A stretch of 64,000 nucleotides of DNA from Acidovorax sp. sif1233 (GCF_019218755.1 NZ_JAHUWZ010000005.1:62001-126000), one strand, 5' to 3'; shown: positions 48,711 to 58,152, counted from the first letter of the stretch. The notes: generated from the letters alone by a model not told the origin. Program-made: numbers and translations.

Positions 48711-48763
48711 TTTTATTTTGATAGCTATTGGCGCTTGTCGGTAAAGCGCTGGAGGCATTTTTG
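48711..48763 (+). repeat. family A palindrome, copy 7
   Basis: TTTTATTTTGATAGCTATTG, GCGCTTGTCGGTAAAGCGCT, GGAGGCATTTTT. It lies just upstream of the ECF41 promoter. Confidence 0.75.
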
Positions 48764-48958
48764 AGCAGAGCCGAAGGCTGGGAGGAATGACCGTGTTGTA
48801 CGCAACCGGGCGTGCGCAGGCAACCCCCGCGCGGGGCCCGTGACAGGGAAGGGACGGCCCGCGGAAAGGCCTGCGGCGCCCTGGCCGGGCCGTCATTGCA
48901 CCGGGCTGCGCGATGGTTCACAGTGCGGGTTTCCATCCCGCAACCCAAGGAGCGCAGC

Positions 48959-49327
48959 ATGGCCCATGCATTGAACTGGTTCGAGATCCCCGTGACCGAC
49001 TTCACCCGCGCCAGGACTTTCTACGAGACGGTGTTGGGCATCACCATTGCGCCCATGGAAATGGGCCCGACCAAAATGGGGATGTTGTCCTCCGACCCCG
49101 CCGCCGTGGGCGGTGCCCTCGTGCAGGCGGAGGGCAGCGTACCCTCGCAGAACGGGACGATGGTGTACCTCAATGGCGGCGAGGACCTGGCCCCCCTGCT
49201 GGCGCGCGTGGAGCCGGCGGGCGGGGCGGTGGTGGTGCCGAAGACGGAGATTGGCAACGACTTCGGCTTCTTTGCCCACTTCATGGACACCGAGGGCAAC
49301 AAGGTCGGGCTGCACTCGATGAAGTAG
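48959..49327 (+). CDS. VOC/glyoxalase family protein
   Basis: A 122-residue single-domain vicinal-oxygen-chelate protein (LNWFEIPVTDFTRARTFYET at the start; FGFFAHFMDTEGNKVGLHS at the end). AAGGAG lies upstream of the ATG at 48959. Members include dioxygenase- and lyase-like enzymes; the substrate is unknown. It is divergent from the ECF41 gene. Confidence 0.88.
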   Translation: MAHALNWFEIPVTDFTRARTFYETVLGITIAPMEMGPTKMGMLSSDPAAVGGALVQAEGSVPSQNGTMVYLNGGEDLAPLLARVEPAGGAVVVPKTEIGNDFGFFAHFMDTEGNKVGLHSMK

Positions 49328-49357
49328 CGGGCGCGGACCCATCGGGAGGACCGCCGG

Positions 49358-49636
49358 TCACCCCGCCGGTTCGCCCACGCTCCCGGGCTCCGTCAGCCGC
49401 TCCAGCCGCGCCAGGAAACCCATGGCCTGCTCCGTGCTGGTGCCACACATCTCGGCCGACGGCATCAGCCCCCCGCACACCGCCGGCCGCTCGGGTTGCC
49501 CAAAAATGAGGCAGCGCGCACCGTCCCCCAGCTGAATGCACCGCACCCCCGCCGGTTTGCCCTGGGGCATGCCCGGGATGGGCGAGCTGATGGAGGGGGC
49601 GGTGCAGCAGGCGCCGCAGCCGGGGCGGCAGTTCAT
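49358..49636 (-). CDS. YkgJ family cysteine cluster protein
   Basis: A 92-residue protein with the Cys-rich start [13 protein letters not shown] and further cysteines in RCIQL, RCLIFG, AVCGG and EMCG. The family (UPF0153) probably binds zinc or an iron-sulfur cluster; its role is unknown. It stands alone between a VOC gene and a family A repeat. Confidence 0.85.
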   Translation of the reverse strand: MNCRPGCGACCTAPSISSPIPGMPQGKPAGVRCIQLGDGARCLIFGQPERPAVCGGLMPSAEMCGTSTEQAMGFLARLERLTEPGSVGEPAG

Positions 49637-49640
49637 GGGT

Positions 49641-49710
49641 GGTTACTATTATTTATATAGCTGCTAGCGCTTATGAATAAAGCGCTAGAGGCCAATTTGA
49701 TTCAAATTTT
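49641..49710 (+). repeat. family A palindrome, copy 8
   Basis: TTATATAGCTGCTAGCGCTT, ATGAATA, AAGCGCTAGAGGCCAATTTG. The CTAGCGCTT/AAGCGCTAG stem is perfect. It lies between YkgJ and the FMN reductase stop. Confidence 0.8.
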
Positions 49711-49715
49711 GACGT

Positions 49716-50324
49716 TCACTGGCCAGCGGCAGCACCGCCGTGCAGGCGGCTGGATGCCCACAGCACCTGGTCGACCACGGCGCGCACGCGGTCGCGGTGG
49801 GCTTGCTGGATGAGAGCGCCGCCGTCGTCGAATGCGCTGCCGGCCGAGCCCAGCGCAAACGCCTTGGGTGCCAGCCAGCATTCGGCGTTGATGAGCAGGG
49901 GCGCCAGGTGGCTTTGCGAGCGCAGGCCGCCCAGGGCGCCGGGCGAGGCGCTGAGCATGCCCACGACCTTGCCGCGAAAACTCTTGCCGCCGTCCTGCCA
50001 GTCGGGGTTGCCTTTGACCGGGCTGGAGGCCCAGTCGATGGTGTTCTTGAGCAGGGCGGTGTAGCTGCCGTTGTACTCGGGCGAGCAGATGACCCAGGCG
50101 GGGTGCTGCCACAGGATCTCCTTGAGCCGGATCACGTCCGCCGGTGTGCCCTGGGCTTCGAGGTCGGCGTTGTACAGCGGGATGTCGAAGTCCGACAGCT
50201 CCAGCAGCGTGACCGTGGCGCCCGCGTCGCGTGCGATGGTGGCGGTGGCGTGGGCCAGTTTGCGGTTGAAGGACTGCTGGCGCGTGCTGCCGGCGAAGAT
50301 CAGGAGGGAAGGTGTGTGGGGCAT
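49716..50324 (-). CDS. NADPH-dependent FMN reductase family protein
   Basis: A 202-residue flavodoxin-like protein. The phosphate loop is FAGSTRQQSFNRKLA and the flavin site is ICSPEYNGSYTALLKNTIDW. These proteins reduce quinones, azo dyes or chromate in vitro. The ATG at 50324 starts the conserved domain; the longer frame is an extension. Confidence 0.88.
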   Translation of the reverse strand: MPHTPSLLIFAGSTRQQSFNRKLAHATATIARDAGATVTLLELSDFDIPLYNADLEAQGTPADVIRLKEILWQHPAWVICSPEYNGSYTALLKNTIDWASSPVKGNPDWQDGGKSFRGKVVGMLSASPGALGGLRSQSHLAPLLINAECWLAPKAFALGSAGSAFDDGGALIQQAHRDRVRAVVDQVLWASSRLHGGAAAGQ

Positions 50325-50404
50325 GGTGCCTGCGATTGGAGCACAGGCGCGTGGCAGGATTCCTGCAAGCCGGGAGGCCGGTGCGTGGCGCTGTGCCAGC
50401 GCGG

Positions 50405-50929
50405 CTACGTGCGGCGACCCGCAAGCCGCCCCACCAGCGACCCCAGCGCCGCCATGAAACAACCCAGGCTGAGCAGCGCGCGCCACAGGTTGGCGGCGTT
50501 CCACCGGTCGCGCACCTGGGCCCAGCCGGCGGGCAGGGCCTGGGGGTTCCAGGCTTCGGTGGTGTGGTTGAGCGGCAGGTTGACCTGCTGGGTGAAGAAC
50601 ACGATGCCCAGCAGGTAGGCCACGCCCACCCCGGCCAGCAGGCGCCACCATGGCGCGCGGTGTTCACGCCAGGCCGTGGCCAGGGCCAGCGCGCACCACA
50701 GCGGCGGGCCAAAGAACAGCACAAAGAACAGCGCGTGCCGCACGTTGCGGTTGAAGGCCGATTGCACGGTGGCGTAGATGGCGCCGTCCATCTGCAGCAG
50801 GGCCAGGTTGACGTTGGCGCTGTAGGTGCCGAAGAACCCTGCCATGAGGCCGAGCCACACCACGGCGAGGGCGTGGGGGATCAGGGAGAGCGGGGGCGGC
50901 GCGTTGCTGGGGTGCTGGGCGGTGGTCAT
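50405..50929 (-). CDS. DUF1772/anthrone oxygenase-like membrane protein
   Basis: A 174-residue protein with four hydrophobic helices (ALAVVWLGLMAGFFGTYSAN; FFVLFFGPPLWCALALATAW; LLAGVGVAYLLGIVFFTQQV; LLSLGCFMAALGSLVGRLAG). The pattern with LPLNHTTEAWNPQALPAGWA and RWNAANLWRALLS matches DUF1772. No function can be assigned. It is transcribed toward the FMN reductase gene. Confidence 0.75.
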   Translation of the reverse strand: MTTAQHPSNAPPPLSLIPHALAVVWLGLMAGFFGTYSANVNLALLQMDGAIYATVQSAFNRNVRHALFFVLFFGPPLWCALALATAWREHRAPWWRLLAGVGVAYLLGIVFFTQQVNLPLNHTTEAWNPQALPAGWAQVRDRWNAANLWRALLSLGCFMAALGSLVGRLAGRRT

Positions 50930-50997
50930 GGGCGGGCTGGTGGGGGTGATGCCCGCACTCTGCCGGTAAGCCGCCCCCAGTGCCTTATCCTTTGATA

Positions 50998-51111
50998 AGA
51001 GCGGCTCACAAAACTCCCCTGGCGTCGTTGTTCCGTCTTGTCGTACCGCTTGTACTGCCTGCGACGGAACGCCTAGCCAGGGCCGCTACGCTGAGTTTTG
51101 CTAGCCGCTCT
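50998..51111. mobile_element. MITE-like imperfect hairpin element
   Basis: Terminal arms AGAGCGGCTCACAAAACTC (50998-51016) and the complement of GAGTTTTGCTAGCCGCTCT (51093-51111) match at 17 of 19. Inner arms CCCTGGC/GCCAGGG and GTTCCGTC/GACGGAAC extend the dyad. The left half lacks about ten bases present in the right half. No coding capacity of its own. The right arm encodes the last 12 residues and stop codon of the Crp-like gene. Confidence 0.65.
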
Positions 51112-51699
51112 AAGCCCCATCTCGCTGCGCAGGCGCGACAGCGAGACATCGGTCACGCCCAGGTACGACGCCAGGTGCTTGAGGGCGATGCGCTCGGCCC
51201 ATTGCGGATGCTGCTCCAGCAAACGGGCGTAGCGCTGGCGGGCGCTGAGCTGCAGAAATTCCTGCTCGCGCTGCATCTTGCCGTCGAGCAGGGCGCAGAG
51301 CACCCGGTGCTCCAGCGCGGCCCACGGTGCCCAGCCCGCGCCGGGCAGGGGGCGACTGGAATCGGTGGGCAAGGGCAGCGCCCACACCACGCTGTCTTCC
51401 AATGGTTCCACGTGAAACATCACCGGCTGCTGGCGCAGTGTGGGGGTGATGGGCCAGCACAGGGCGTCGTCCAGAAAGAAGTTCTTGTTGGATTCGGCCC
51501 CGTCGCGGTCCAGGTAAAACAGCCGCAGGGCGCCGCGCTCCACCCACCACAGGTGCCGCCAGTATTCGCCTGCCCGCAGCAATGGCTGGCCACGCTCCAG
51601 CACGCGCCGTTCGGCGCGTGCCCACCAGGCTTCCACGGCCGGGGGCGGGGCGCCAAGCAACTCGGTCAGAAAGAGGGTGAGGGGGTTGGAAACAGACAC
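51073..51699 (-). CDS. Crp/Fnr family transcriptional regulator
   Basis: A 208-residue regulator with an N-terminal cyclic-nucleotide-binding-type barrel (RVLERGQPLLRAGEYWRHLW, VERGALRLFYLDRDG) and a C-terminal HTH (IALKHLASYLGVTDVSLSRL). No Fnr cysteines are seen. The start is unsure; GTG 51699 fits the domain. The C-terminal RAASKTQRSGPG comes from the MITE-like element. A parS-like site lies inside the gene. It is divergent from mnmG. Confidence 0.8.
   Translation of the reverse strand: MSVSNPLTLFLTELLGAPPPAVEAWWARAERRVLERGQPLLRAGEYWRHLWWVERGALRLFYLDRDGAESNKNFFLDDALCWPITPTLRQQPVMFHVEPLEDSVVWALPLPTDSSRPLPGAGWAPWAALEHRVLCALLDGKMQREQEFLQLSARQRYARLLEQHPQWAERIALKHLASYLGVTDVSLSRLRSEMGLRAASKTQRSGPG
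51404..51419. promoter_or_regulatory. parS: parS-like site 1 (in crp-like gene)
   Basis: GGTTCCACGTGAAACA, 14 of 16 matches to the ParB consensus TGTTTCACGTGAAACA. Confidence 0.7.
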
Positions 51700-51850
51700 G
51701 GCCTGCGCAAAGTGGGAAAATCGCGGGTTGCCTGCTGGGGCGCCGGGCGCGCCCACCACCAGCAGGGCCGGTGTGCGGCGCCTTGGGTAGGGTGCTCCTG
51801 TGCTACCGGGTGTTTTGATTATCGGGCCCGCCAGGCCCCGGAGTGTCCCC

Positions 51851-53827
51851 ATGTTGTATCCCCAGGAATTTGATGTGATCGTTGTCGGCGGTGGCCATGC
51901 GGGCACCGAGGCCGCGCTGGCCGCCGCGCGCATGGGCAGCAAGACGCTGCTGCTCACGCACAACATCGAGACGCTGGGGCAGATGAGCTGCAACCCCAGC
52001 ATCGGCGGCATCGGCAAGGGCCACCTGGTGAAGGAGGTGGATGCGCTGGGCGGCGCCATGGCGCTGGCCACGGACGAGGGCGGTATCCAGTTCCGCATTC
52101 TCAACAGCAGCAAGGGCCCCGCCGTGCGTGCCACGCGCGCCCAGGCCGACCGCATCCTCTACAAGGCCGCCATCCGCCGCATGCTGGAGAACCAGCCCAA
52201 TCTGTGGCTGTTCCAGCAGGCGGTGGACGATCTGATGGTGGAGGGCGACCGGGTGGTGGGCGCCGTCACGCAGGTGGGCATCCGCTTTCGCAGCCGTACG
52301 GTGGTGCTCACGGCCGGGACGTTCCTGGACGGCAAGATCCATGTGGGGCTGAACAACTACGCGGCCGGCCGGGCCGGGGACCCGCCTGCGGTGTCGCTGT
52401 CGGCGCGGCTCAAGGAACTGAAATTGCCCCAAGGCCGCCTGAAGACGGGCACGCCGCCGCGCATCGACGGGCGCAGCATCGATTTTTCGAAGTGCACCGA
52501 GCAGCCCGGCGACGGCATGCCCGGTGGCGTGAACGAGGGCACCGTGCCCGTGTTCAGCTTCATGGGCAACGCGCAGATGCATCCCCAGCAGGTGCCCTGC
52601 TGGATCACCCACACCAACGAGCGCACGCACGAGATCATCCGCAGCGGCTTCGACCGCAGCCCCATGTTCACCGGCAAGATCGAGGGCGTGGGCCCGCGCT
52701 ACTGCCCGAGCGTGGAGGACAAGATCAACCGCTTTGCCGACAAGGACAGCCACCAGATTTTCCTGGAACCCGAAGGCCTGACCACACACGAGTACTACCC
52801 CAACGGCATCAGCACCAGCCTGCCGTTCGACATCCAGTACGACCTGGTGCGCAGCATGCCAGGCCTGGAGAATGCGCACATCCTGCGCCCTGGCTACGCC
52901 ATCGAATACGACTACTTCGACCCGCGCTCGCTCAAGAGCAGCTTCGAGACGCGGCAGATCCAGGGCCTGTTCTTCGCCGGGCAGATCAACGGCACCACGG
53001 GCTACGAAGAGGCGGCGGCGCAGGGCCTGTTCGCCGGCATCAATGCCGCGCTGCAGTGCCGGGGCGAAGCCGCCTGGCTGCCCGGCCGCGATGAGGCCTA
53101 CCTGGGCGTGCTGGTGGACGACCTCATCACCAAGGGCGTGACCGAGCCCTACCGCATGTTCACCAGCCGGGCCGAGTTCCGCCTGCAGCTGCGCGAGGAC
53201 AACGCCGACATGCGCCTGACCGAAGCAGGGCGCCGCATGGGCCTGGTGGACGACGCGCGCTGGGATGCCTTCAGCCGCAAGCGCGATGCGGTTTCACGTG
53301 AAACAGAGCGTCTGAAAGCCACCTGGGTGAACCCGCGCAACCTGCCCGCGGCCGAGTCGGAGCGCGTGCTGGGCAAGAGCATCGAGCACGAATACAACCT
53401 GTTCGAGCTGCTGCGCCGCCCGGATGTGAACTACGCCAGCCTGGTGTCCATGGACGGCGGCAAGTACGCCTCCAGCGAGGTTTCACGTGAAACACTGGGG
53501 CCCTTGAGCGAGCCCGTGGTGGAGCAGGTGGAGATTGCGGCCAAGTATTCGGGCTACATCGACCGCCAGAAGGGCGAGGTGGAACGCGCCGCGCACTTCG
53601 AGAAACTGCGCCTGCCGCCCGACCTGGACTACATGCAGGTCACGGCCCTGAGCATCGAGGCGCGCCAGGTGCTCAGCCGCCACCGGCCCGAGACCCTGGG
53701 CCACGCATCGCGCATCACGGGCATCACGCCGGCGGCGATCTCGCTGTTGATGGTGCATCTGAAGAAGGGTGGCTTCAAGGAATTTGCCGTCGCCCCGTCC
53801 AAGGCTGAAGGCGAAGTCGCGGCATGA
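51851..53827 (+). CDS. mnmG: tRNA uridine-5-carboxymethylaminomethyl modification enzyme
   Basis: A 658-residue FAD enzyme (GidA) that with MnmE modifies wobble uridine 34 of certain tRNAs. The FAD-binding start reads [40 protein letters not shown] and [19 protein letters not shown] are family signatures. The ATG at 51851 begins the conserved domain. Two parS sites are embedded in the 3' third (encoding VSRET twice). It overlaps rsmG by ATGA. Confidence 0.97.
   Translation: MLYPQEFDVIVVGGGHAGTEAALAAARMGSKTLLLTHNIETLGQMSCNPSIGGIGKGHLVKEVDALGGAMALATDEGGIQFRILNSSKGPAVRATRAQADRILYKAAIRRMLENQPNLWLFQQAVDDLMVEGDRVVGAVTQVGIRFRSRTVVLTAGTFLDGKIHVGLNNYAAGRAGDPPAVSLSARLKELKLPQGRLKTGTPPRIDGRSIDFSKCTEQPGDGMPGGVNEGTVPVFSFMGNAQMHPQQVPCWITHTNERTHEIIRSGFDRSPMFTGKIEGVGPRYCPSVEDKINRFADKDSHQIFLEPEGLTTHEYYPNGISTSLPFDIQYDLVRSMPGLENAHILRPGYAIEYDYFDPRSLKSSFETRQIQGLFFAGQINGTTGYEEAAAQGLFAGINAALQCRGEAAWLPGRDEAYLGVLVDDLITKGVTEPYRMFTSRAEFRLQLREDNADMRLTEAGRRMGLVDDARWDAFSRKRDAVSRETERLKATWVNPRNLPAAESERVLGKSIEHEYNLFELLRRPDVNYASLVSMDGGKYASSEVSRETLGPLSEPVVEQVEIAAKYSGYIDRQKGEVERAAHFEKLRLPPDLDYMQVTALSIEARQVLSRHRPETLGHASRITGITPAAISLLMVHLKKGGFKEFAVAPSKAEGEVAA
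53290..53305. promoter_or_regulatory. parS: parS site 2 (in mnmG)
   Basis: GGTTTCACGTGAAACA, 15 of 16 matches to the consensus with an intact 14-bp palindrome. Confidence 0.85.
53479..53494. promoter_or_regulatory. parS: parS site 3 (in mnmG)
   Basis: GGTTTCACGTGAAACA, identical to site 2 and 189 bp from it. Confidence 0.85.
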
Positions 53828-54510
53828 CGATGACCGTACCCCACAACGACGCATTGCGCAGCCAGTTGCAGGCGGGTGCAGATGCTCTGGGCCTGGGCCT
53901 GGGCGATGACCAGGTCAGCCAGCTGATGGAATTTCTGGCCCTGCTGCAGAAGTGGAACAAGGTCTACAACCTGACCTCGGTGCGCGACCCGCAGGAGATG
54001 ATGACGCACCATTTGCTCGACAGCCTGGCGGCGGTGGCACCGCTGCGCCGGCAGGTCGCCACCCTGGAGCAACAGGGCCTGGCAGCGGGCTCGGTGCGCC
54101 TGCTGGATGTCGGCTCGGGCGGCGGGCTGCCCGGTGTGGTGTTCGCCATCTGCTGCCCGGCGGTGGATGTGAGCTGCGTGGACACGGTGGGCAAGAAGGC
54201 GGCATTCATCCAGCAAGCGGCGGTGTCCTTGAAGCTGCGCAACCTGCATGGGGTGCATGCGCGCGTGGAGACATTGACGACGCCGTTCGACATCATCAGC
54301 TGCCGTGCGTTTGCTTCGCTGCCCGACTTCGTGACCTGGTCGCAGGGTGCGCTGGCCGCGCCCCACGGCGTGTGGCTGGCCATGAAGGGCAAGCACCCAG
54401 AGGACGAGATCGCCGCCTTGCCCGCGGGTGCGTCGGTGTTTCACGTGGAACCACTGACTGTCCCGGGCCTGGAGGCCGAGCGCTGCATCATCTGGTTGAA
54501 GCCCGCCTGA
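53824..54510 (+). CDS. rsmG: 16S rRNA (guanine-527-N7)-methyltransferase
   Basis: A 228-residue SAM-dependent methyltransferase (GidB). Motif I is [37 protein letters not shown] and [13 protein letters not shown] are family signatures. It overlaps the mnmG stop by four bases. A parS-like site lies near its 3' end, encoding FHVEP. Confidence 0.96.
   Translation: MTMTVPHNDALRSQLQAGADALGLGLGDDQVSQLMEFLALLQKWNKVYNLTSVRDPQEMMTHHLLDSLAAVAPLRRQVATLEQQGLAAGSVRLLDVGSGGGLPGVVFAICCPAVDVSCVDTVGKKAAFIQQAAVSLKLRNLHGVHARVETLTTPFDIISCRAFASLPDFVTWSQGALAAPHGVWLAMKGKHPEDEIAALPAGASVFHVEPLTVPGLEAERCIIWLKPA
54437..54452. promoter_or_regulatory. parS: parS-like site 4 (in rsmG)
   Basis: TGTTTCACGTGGAACC, 14 of 16 matches. 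Its core is the reverse complement of the site 1 core. Confidence 0.7.
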
Positions 54511-54649
54511 GGTTTTTTGGGACGGGTTTGCCGGCTGCTGACATGCGGATGAGGGAGCAGGGCGGGGTGGTCGCTTAAACTCGGCTGCTCATCGTGGGTG
54601 CGCCGCATGTCGCGGCACCCCCTCCAGATCCAGCACACCGGGAGAGATC

Positions 54650-55264
54650 ATGTTCGGCATCGCAGACTACGGCGCCTTTGTCGCCGCCATCGTGTTGTTC
54701 CTGCTCATTCCGGGCCCCGGGAATCTGGCGCTCATCACCTCCACCAGCAAGGGCGGCGTGCGCGGCGGCATGGCCGCCACCATGGGCGTGATCGCGGGCG
54801 ACCAGGTGCTGATGTGGGCGGCGGTGGCCGGGGTGGCGGCCTTGCTGGCCACGTACCCCACGGCGTTCCATGCGGTGCAGTGGCTGGGGGCCGCCTACCT
54901 GGCCTGGCTGGGCTTCAAGATGCTCACGGCCAAGCCGGGGGCGCAACCCATCCTCAACATCCAGCCGCGCCACTATTTCAAGCAGGCGGGGCTCATCACC
55001 CTGCTCAACCCCAAGGCCATCGTGTTCTACATGGCGTTCTTCCCGCTGTTCGTGGATCCGGCGCGCCACCAGGGCATGCTGACCTTTGGCGTGATGGCGG
55101 CTACCGTGGCGGTGCTGACGTTCCTCTACGGGCTGGTCGCCGTGCTGCTCACGCACCACCTGGCCGCGCGCATGCGCGCCAACCCGCGCATCGGCCGCGT
55201 GCTGGAAAAAGTGGCGGGCGTCTTTCTGATCGGCTTTGGCATCAAGCTGGCCATCTCCAAGTAA
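54650..55264 (+). CDS. LysE/RhtB family exporter
   Basis: A 204-residue inner membrane protein with about six helices. The family start IVLFLLIPGPGNLALITSTS and LITLLNPKAIVFYMAFFPLF are clear. These exporters expel amino acids or related metabolites. GGAGA precedes the ATG. It lies between rsmG and parA and keeps the same direction. Confidence 0.93.
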   Translation: MFGIADYGAFVAAIVLFLLIPGPGNLALITSTSKGGVRGGMAATMGVIAGDQVLMWAAVAGVAALLATYPTAFHAVQWLGAAYLAWLGFKMLTAKPGAQPILNIQPRHYFKQAGLITLLNPKAIVFYMAFFPLFVDPARHQGMLTFGVMAATVAVLTFLYGLVAVLLTHHLAARMRANPRIGRVLEKVAGVFLIGFGIKLAISK

Positions 55265-55297
55265 AACAACGACAACAACACGGACTGCAACACCCAC

Positions 55298-56110
55298 ATG
55301 GCCAAAATTTTCTGCGTTGCCAATCAGAAGGGTGGTGTTGGCAAGACCACCACCACCGTGAACCTTGCTGCCGGGCTGGCCAAGATCGGCCAGCGCGTGC
55401 TGATGGTGGACCTGGACCCGCAGGGCAATGCCACCATGGGCTCGGGCGTGGACAAGCGCAGCCTGGACCTCACGGTGTACGACGTGCTGCTCGAATCCGC
55501 CTCGGTCAAAGAGGCCGCCGTGCTGTCGGAAAAATGTGGCTACTGGGTGCTGGGCGCCAACCGCGAGCTGGCGGGCGCCGAGGTGGAACTGGTGGCGCTG
55601 GAGCACCGCGAAAAGCGCCTGAAGGCCGCGTTGGCAGAGGCCGATGGCGACTACGACTTCGTGCTCATCGACTGCCCGCCGTCGCTGTCCATGCTCACGC
55701 TCAACGGCCTGTGCAGCGCCCACGGCGTGATCGTGCCCATGCAGTGCGAATACTTCGCGCTCGAAGGCCTGACCGACCTGGTCAACACCATCAAGCAGGT
55801 GCACGCCAACCTCAATGCCGACCTGCAGATCATCGGCCTGCTGCGGGTGATGTTCGACCCGCGCATCACCCTGCAGCAGCAGGTGAGCGACCAGCTCAAG
55901 GGCCATTTCGGCGACAAGGTGTTCAACAGCGTGATCCCGCGCAACGTGCGCCTGGCCGAGGCGCCCAGCTACGGACTGCCCGGTGTGGTGTTCGACCCGG
56001 CCGCCAAGGGCAGCCAGGCCTTTGTGGAGTTTGCGCAGGAGATGGTCGAGCGCGTGCACACCATGCCGGTGGCAGCATCTTCCATGGCAAAAATGGCCCC
56101 TAGCGCTTGA
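55298..56110 (+). CDS. parA: chromosome partitioning ATPase ParA
   Basis: A 270-residue Walker-type ATPase that drives origin segregation with ParB. The deviant Walker A is KGGVGKTTTTVN, Walker A' is VDLDPQGNAT and Walker B is FVLIDCPPSLSML. The C-terminal residues AKMAPSA and the stop codon come from a family A repeat. A hydrolase gene and a cupin gene separate it from parB. Confidence 0.96.
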   Translation: MAKIFCVANQKGGVGKTTTTVNLAAGLAKIGQRVLMVDLDPQGNATMGSGVDKRSLDLTVYDVLLESASVKEAAVLSEKCGYWVLGANRELAGAEVELVALEHREKRLKAALAEADGDYDFVLIDCPPSLSMLTLNGLCSAHGVIVPMQCEYFALEGLTDLVNTIKQVHANLNADLQIIGLLRVMFDPRITLQQQVSDQLKGHFGDKVFNSVIPRNVRLAEAPSYGLPGVVFDPAAKGSQAFVEFAQEMVERVHTMPVAASSMAKMAPSA

Positions 56111-56145
56111 TGGGCAAGCGCTGATAGCTATTGAATTGATAGTAA
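56088..56145 (-). repeat. family A palindrome, copy 9 (in parA end)
   Basis: AAAAATGGCCCCTAGCGCTT, GATGGGC, AAGCGCTGATAGCTATTGAA. It is inverted relative to copies 1 and 2. It contains the parA stop codon in its loop and ends at the start codon of the next gene. Confidence 0.8.
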
Positions 56146-56687
56146 TGAAGGCTTCCAACCTCCTGCTGCTGCCCGGCTGGCAGAACTCCGGCCCTGATCA
56201 TTGGCAAACCCTGTGGGAGGCCCGCTATGGCTACCACCGCGTGGAGCAGCACGACTGGATGCGCCCGCTGCGCGGCGACTGGTCGGCGCGGCTGGAGGAA
56301 ACCGTGGTCGATGCCGATGGCCCCGTGGTGCTGGTGGCGCACAGCCTGGGCTGCATCCTTACCGCGTGGTGGGCTGCGCATTCGGCCAACGCGCACCGCG
56401 TGGTGGGCGCGCTGCTGGTGGCGCCGGGCGATGTGGAACGCCCCGACCTGGCCGCGCAGATCCACGGCTGGGCGCCCATTGCACGCAAACCCCTGCCGTT
56501 CCCGGCCGTGCTGGTGGGCAGCCGCAACGATCCGTATTGCAGCCTGGAGCGCGCCGAAGGTTTGGCGCAGGCCTGGGGCGCGCGCTTCATCGACTACGGC
56601 GAGCGCGGCCACATCAATGCCGAATCGGGCCTGGGCGATTGGGATGAGGGGCATGGCTGGCTGCTGCAGCTGGCCAACCCGGCATGA
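56145..56687 (+). CDS. RBBP9/YdeN family serine hydrolase
   Basis: A 180-residue alpha/beta hydrolase. The nucleophile Ser is in VVLVAHSLGCIL and the catalytic His in RGHINAESGLGDW, the exact RBBP9/YdeN pattern. The Asp is likely in GSRNDPYCS. The ATG at 56145 lies at the end of the family A repeat, so the repeat supplies its upstream leader. The substrate is unknown. Confidence 0.9.
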   Translation: MKASNLLLLPGWQNSGPDHWQTLWEARYGYHRVEQHDWMRPLRGDWSARLEETVVDADGPVVLVAHSLGCILTAWWAAHSANAHRVVGALLVAPGDVERPDLAAQIHGWAPIARKPLPFPAVLVGSRNDPYCSLERAEGLAQAWGARFIDYGERGHINAESGLGDWDEGHGWLLQLANPA

Positions 56688-56757
56688 GCCGCTGGGCCTT
56701 GTGGCGCGTGGTGCGCCGTGTAGCTGTCAGCTACCGAATTTCTCAGTGATCCGATCC

Positions 56758-57054
56758 ATGACCAAAATCAACCTGCCCGCCATCGCCGACCAACTTCCCC
56801 GCGCCTGGAGCTCCACGGTCGTGGGCCAGGCCGCAGGCGCCAACGTCAAGGTGCTGCGCATGGACGACGCCGCCTACTCCGACGAGTCGCACGACTTTGA
56901 CGAGGCGCTGCTGGTGCTCGACGGCTGCATGCGCCTCGCCCTGCAGGGGCAGGTCACCGAGGTGAACGCGGGTGAGGTGTTCATCGTGCCCGCTGGCGTG
57001 CCCCACGCGGTGGCACCGGGCAGCCATGGCACGCTGGTCATCATCGACCGCTGA
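56758..57054 (+). CDS. small cupin-domain protein
   Basis: A 98-residue single cupin barrel (HDFDEALLVLDGCMRLALQG; AGEVFIVPAGVPHAVAPG). Only part of the usual His/Glu metal set is kept. It lies 37 bases before parB. No function can be assigned. Confidence 0.8.
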   Translation: MTKINLPAIADQLPRAWSSTVVGQAAGANVKVLRMDDAAYSDESHDFDEALLVLDGCMRLALQGQVTEVNAGEVFIVPAGVPHAVAPGSHGTLVIIDR

Positions 57055-57091
57055 AGACTCTTTCCCCATTCCTTTTCGCGAGAAGCATTTC

Positions 57092-58015
57092 ATGGTCACC
57101 AAAAAACCCAAGGGCCTCGGCCGAGGCCTCGAAGCCCTGCTGGGCCCCAAGGTCGAAGAAAAAGTGGAACAGGCCCAGGCGGCCGAAGCCGGGCTGCCCA
57201 GCAGCCTGCCGCTGTCTGAACTGGTGCCCGGCGTGTACCAGCCCCGCACGCGCATGGACGAAGGGGCGCTGTATGAGCTGGCCGAGTCCATCAAGGCCCA
57301 GGGCATCATGCAGCCCATCCTGGTGCGGCGCCTCACGGGCGGGGAGCACGCGGGCAAGTACGAAATCATCGCGGGCGAGCGGCGCTTTCGGGCCTCGCGC
57401 CTGGCGGGCCTGGCCGAGGTGCCGGTGCTGGTGCGCGATGTGCCCGACGAGTCGGCGGCGGCCATGGCGCTCATCGAGAACATCCAGCGCGAAGACCTCA
57501 ACCCGCTGGAAGAAGCCCACGGGCTGCAGCGCCTGGTCAAGGAATTCGGGCTCACGCACGAGCTGGCCGCGCAGGCCGTGGGCCGCTCGCGCAGCGCCGC
57601 CAGCAACCTGCTGCGCCTGTTGAACCTGGCCGAGCCCGTGCAGACCATGCTGATGGCCGGCGACATCGACATGGGCCATGCGCGCGCGCTGCTGTCGCTG
57701 GACCGCGCCGCGCAGATCACGGCGGGCAACCAGATCGCGGCCAAGAAACTGTCGGTGCGCGAGGCCGAGGCCCTGGTCAAGAAGATCGGCGCCGAGTTCA
57801 GCCTGGTGCCGCAAAAGCCCCAGAAGGAAAAGTCGCGCGACTTGAAGCGCGTGGAGGAAGAACTCTCGGACCTGCTCATGGCCGAGGTCGAGGTGCGCGT
57901 GAAAAAACGCGTCAAGCGCCACGGCCGGGTGGAGGACATGGGCGAGCTGGCGATCCAGTTCGGCTCGCTGGAGGCCTTGAACGGGCTGATCGACCGCCTG
58001 CGGGGTCAGGCCTAG
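57092..58015 (+). CDS. parB: chromosome partitioning protein ParB
   Basis: A 307-residue CTP-dependent clamp that loads at parS. The start KKPKGLGRGLEALLG is the ParA-interacting tail; YEIIAGERRFRASRLAGL and ALIENIQREDLNPLEEA are the CTP-binding GERRFRA and ENIQRE boxes. The HTH reads LTHELAAQAVGRSRSAASNL. Four parS-like sites lie within 6 kb upstream. Confidence 0.97.
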   Translation: MVTKKPKGLGRGLEALLGPKVEEKVEQAQAAEAGLPSSLPLSELVPGVYQPRTRMDEGALYELAESIKAQGIMQPILVRRLTGGEHAGKYEIIAGERRFRASRLAGLAEVPVLVRDVPDESAAAMALIENIQREDLNPLEEAHGLQRLVKEFGLTHELAAQAVGRSRSAASNLLRLLNLAEPVQTMLMAGDIDMGHARALLSLDRAAQITAGNQIAAKKLSVREAEALVKKIGAEFSLVPQKPQKEKSRDLKRVEEELSDLLMAEVEVRVKKRVKRHGRVEDMGELAIQFGSLEALNGLIDRLRGQA

Positions 58016-58152
58016 CCTTCTTGTGCCGGGGATGTGTGAAATAGCGCACACAAGCGGTTTCCACACGTAACTTGCGCAGGCAAAATGCGTCTGTGCGGGG
58101 CCTACACTGCGCTGCGTTCAACACACCCGGGTTGACCGCAAGGCCTCTTCAC

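Noticed and set aside
51800..51850. Upstream start for mnmG at 51800
   Set aside because: The extra 17 residues do not belong to the family; ATG 51851 begins the FAD-binding domain.
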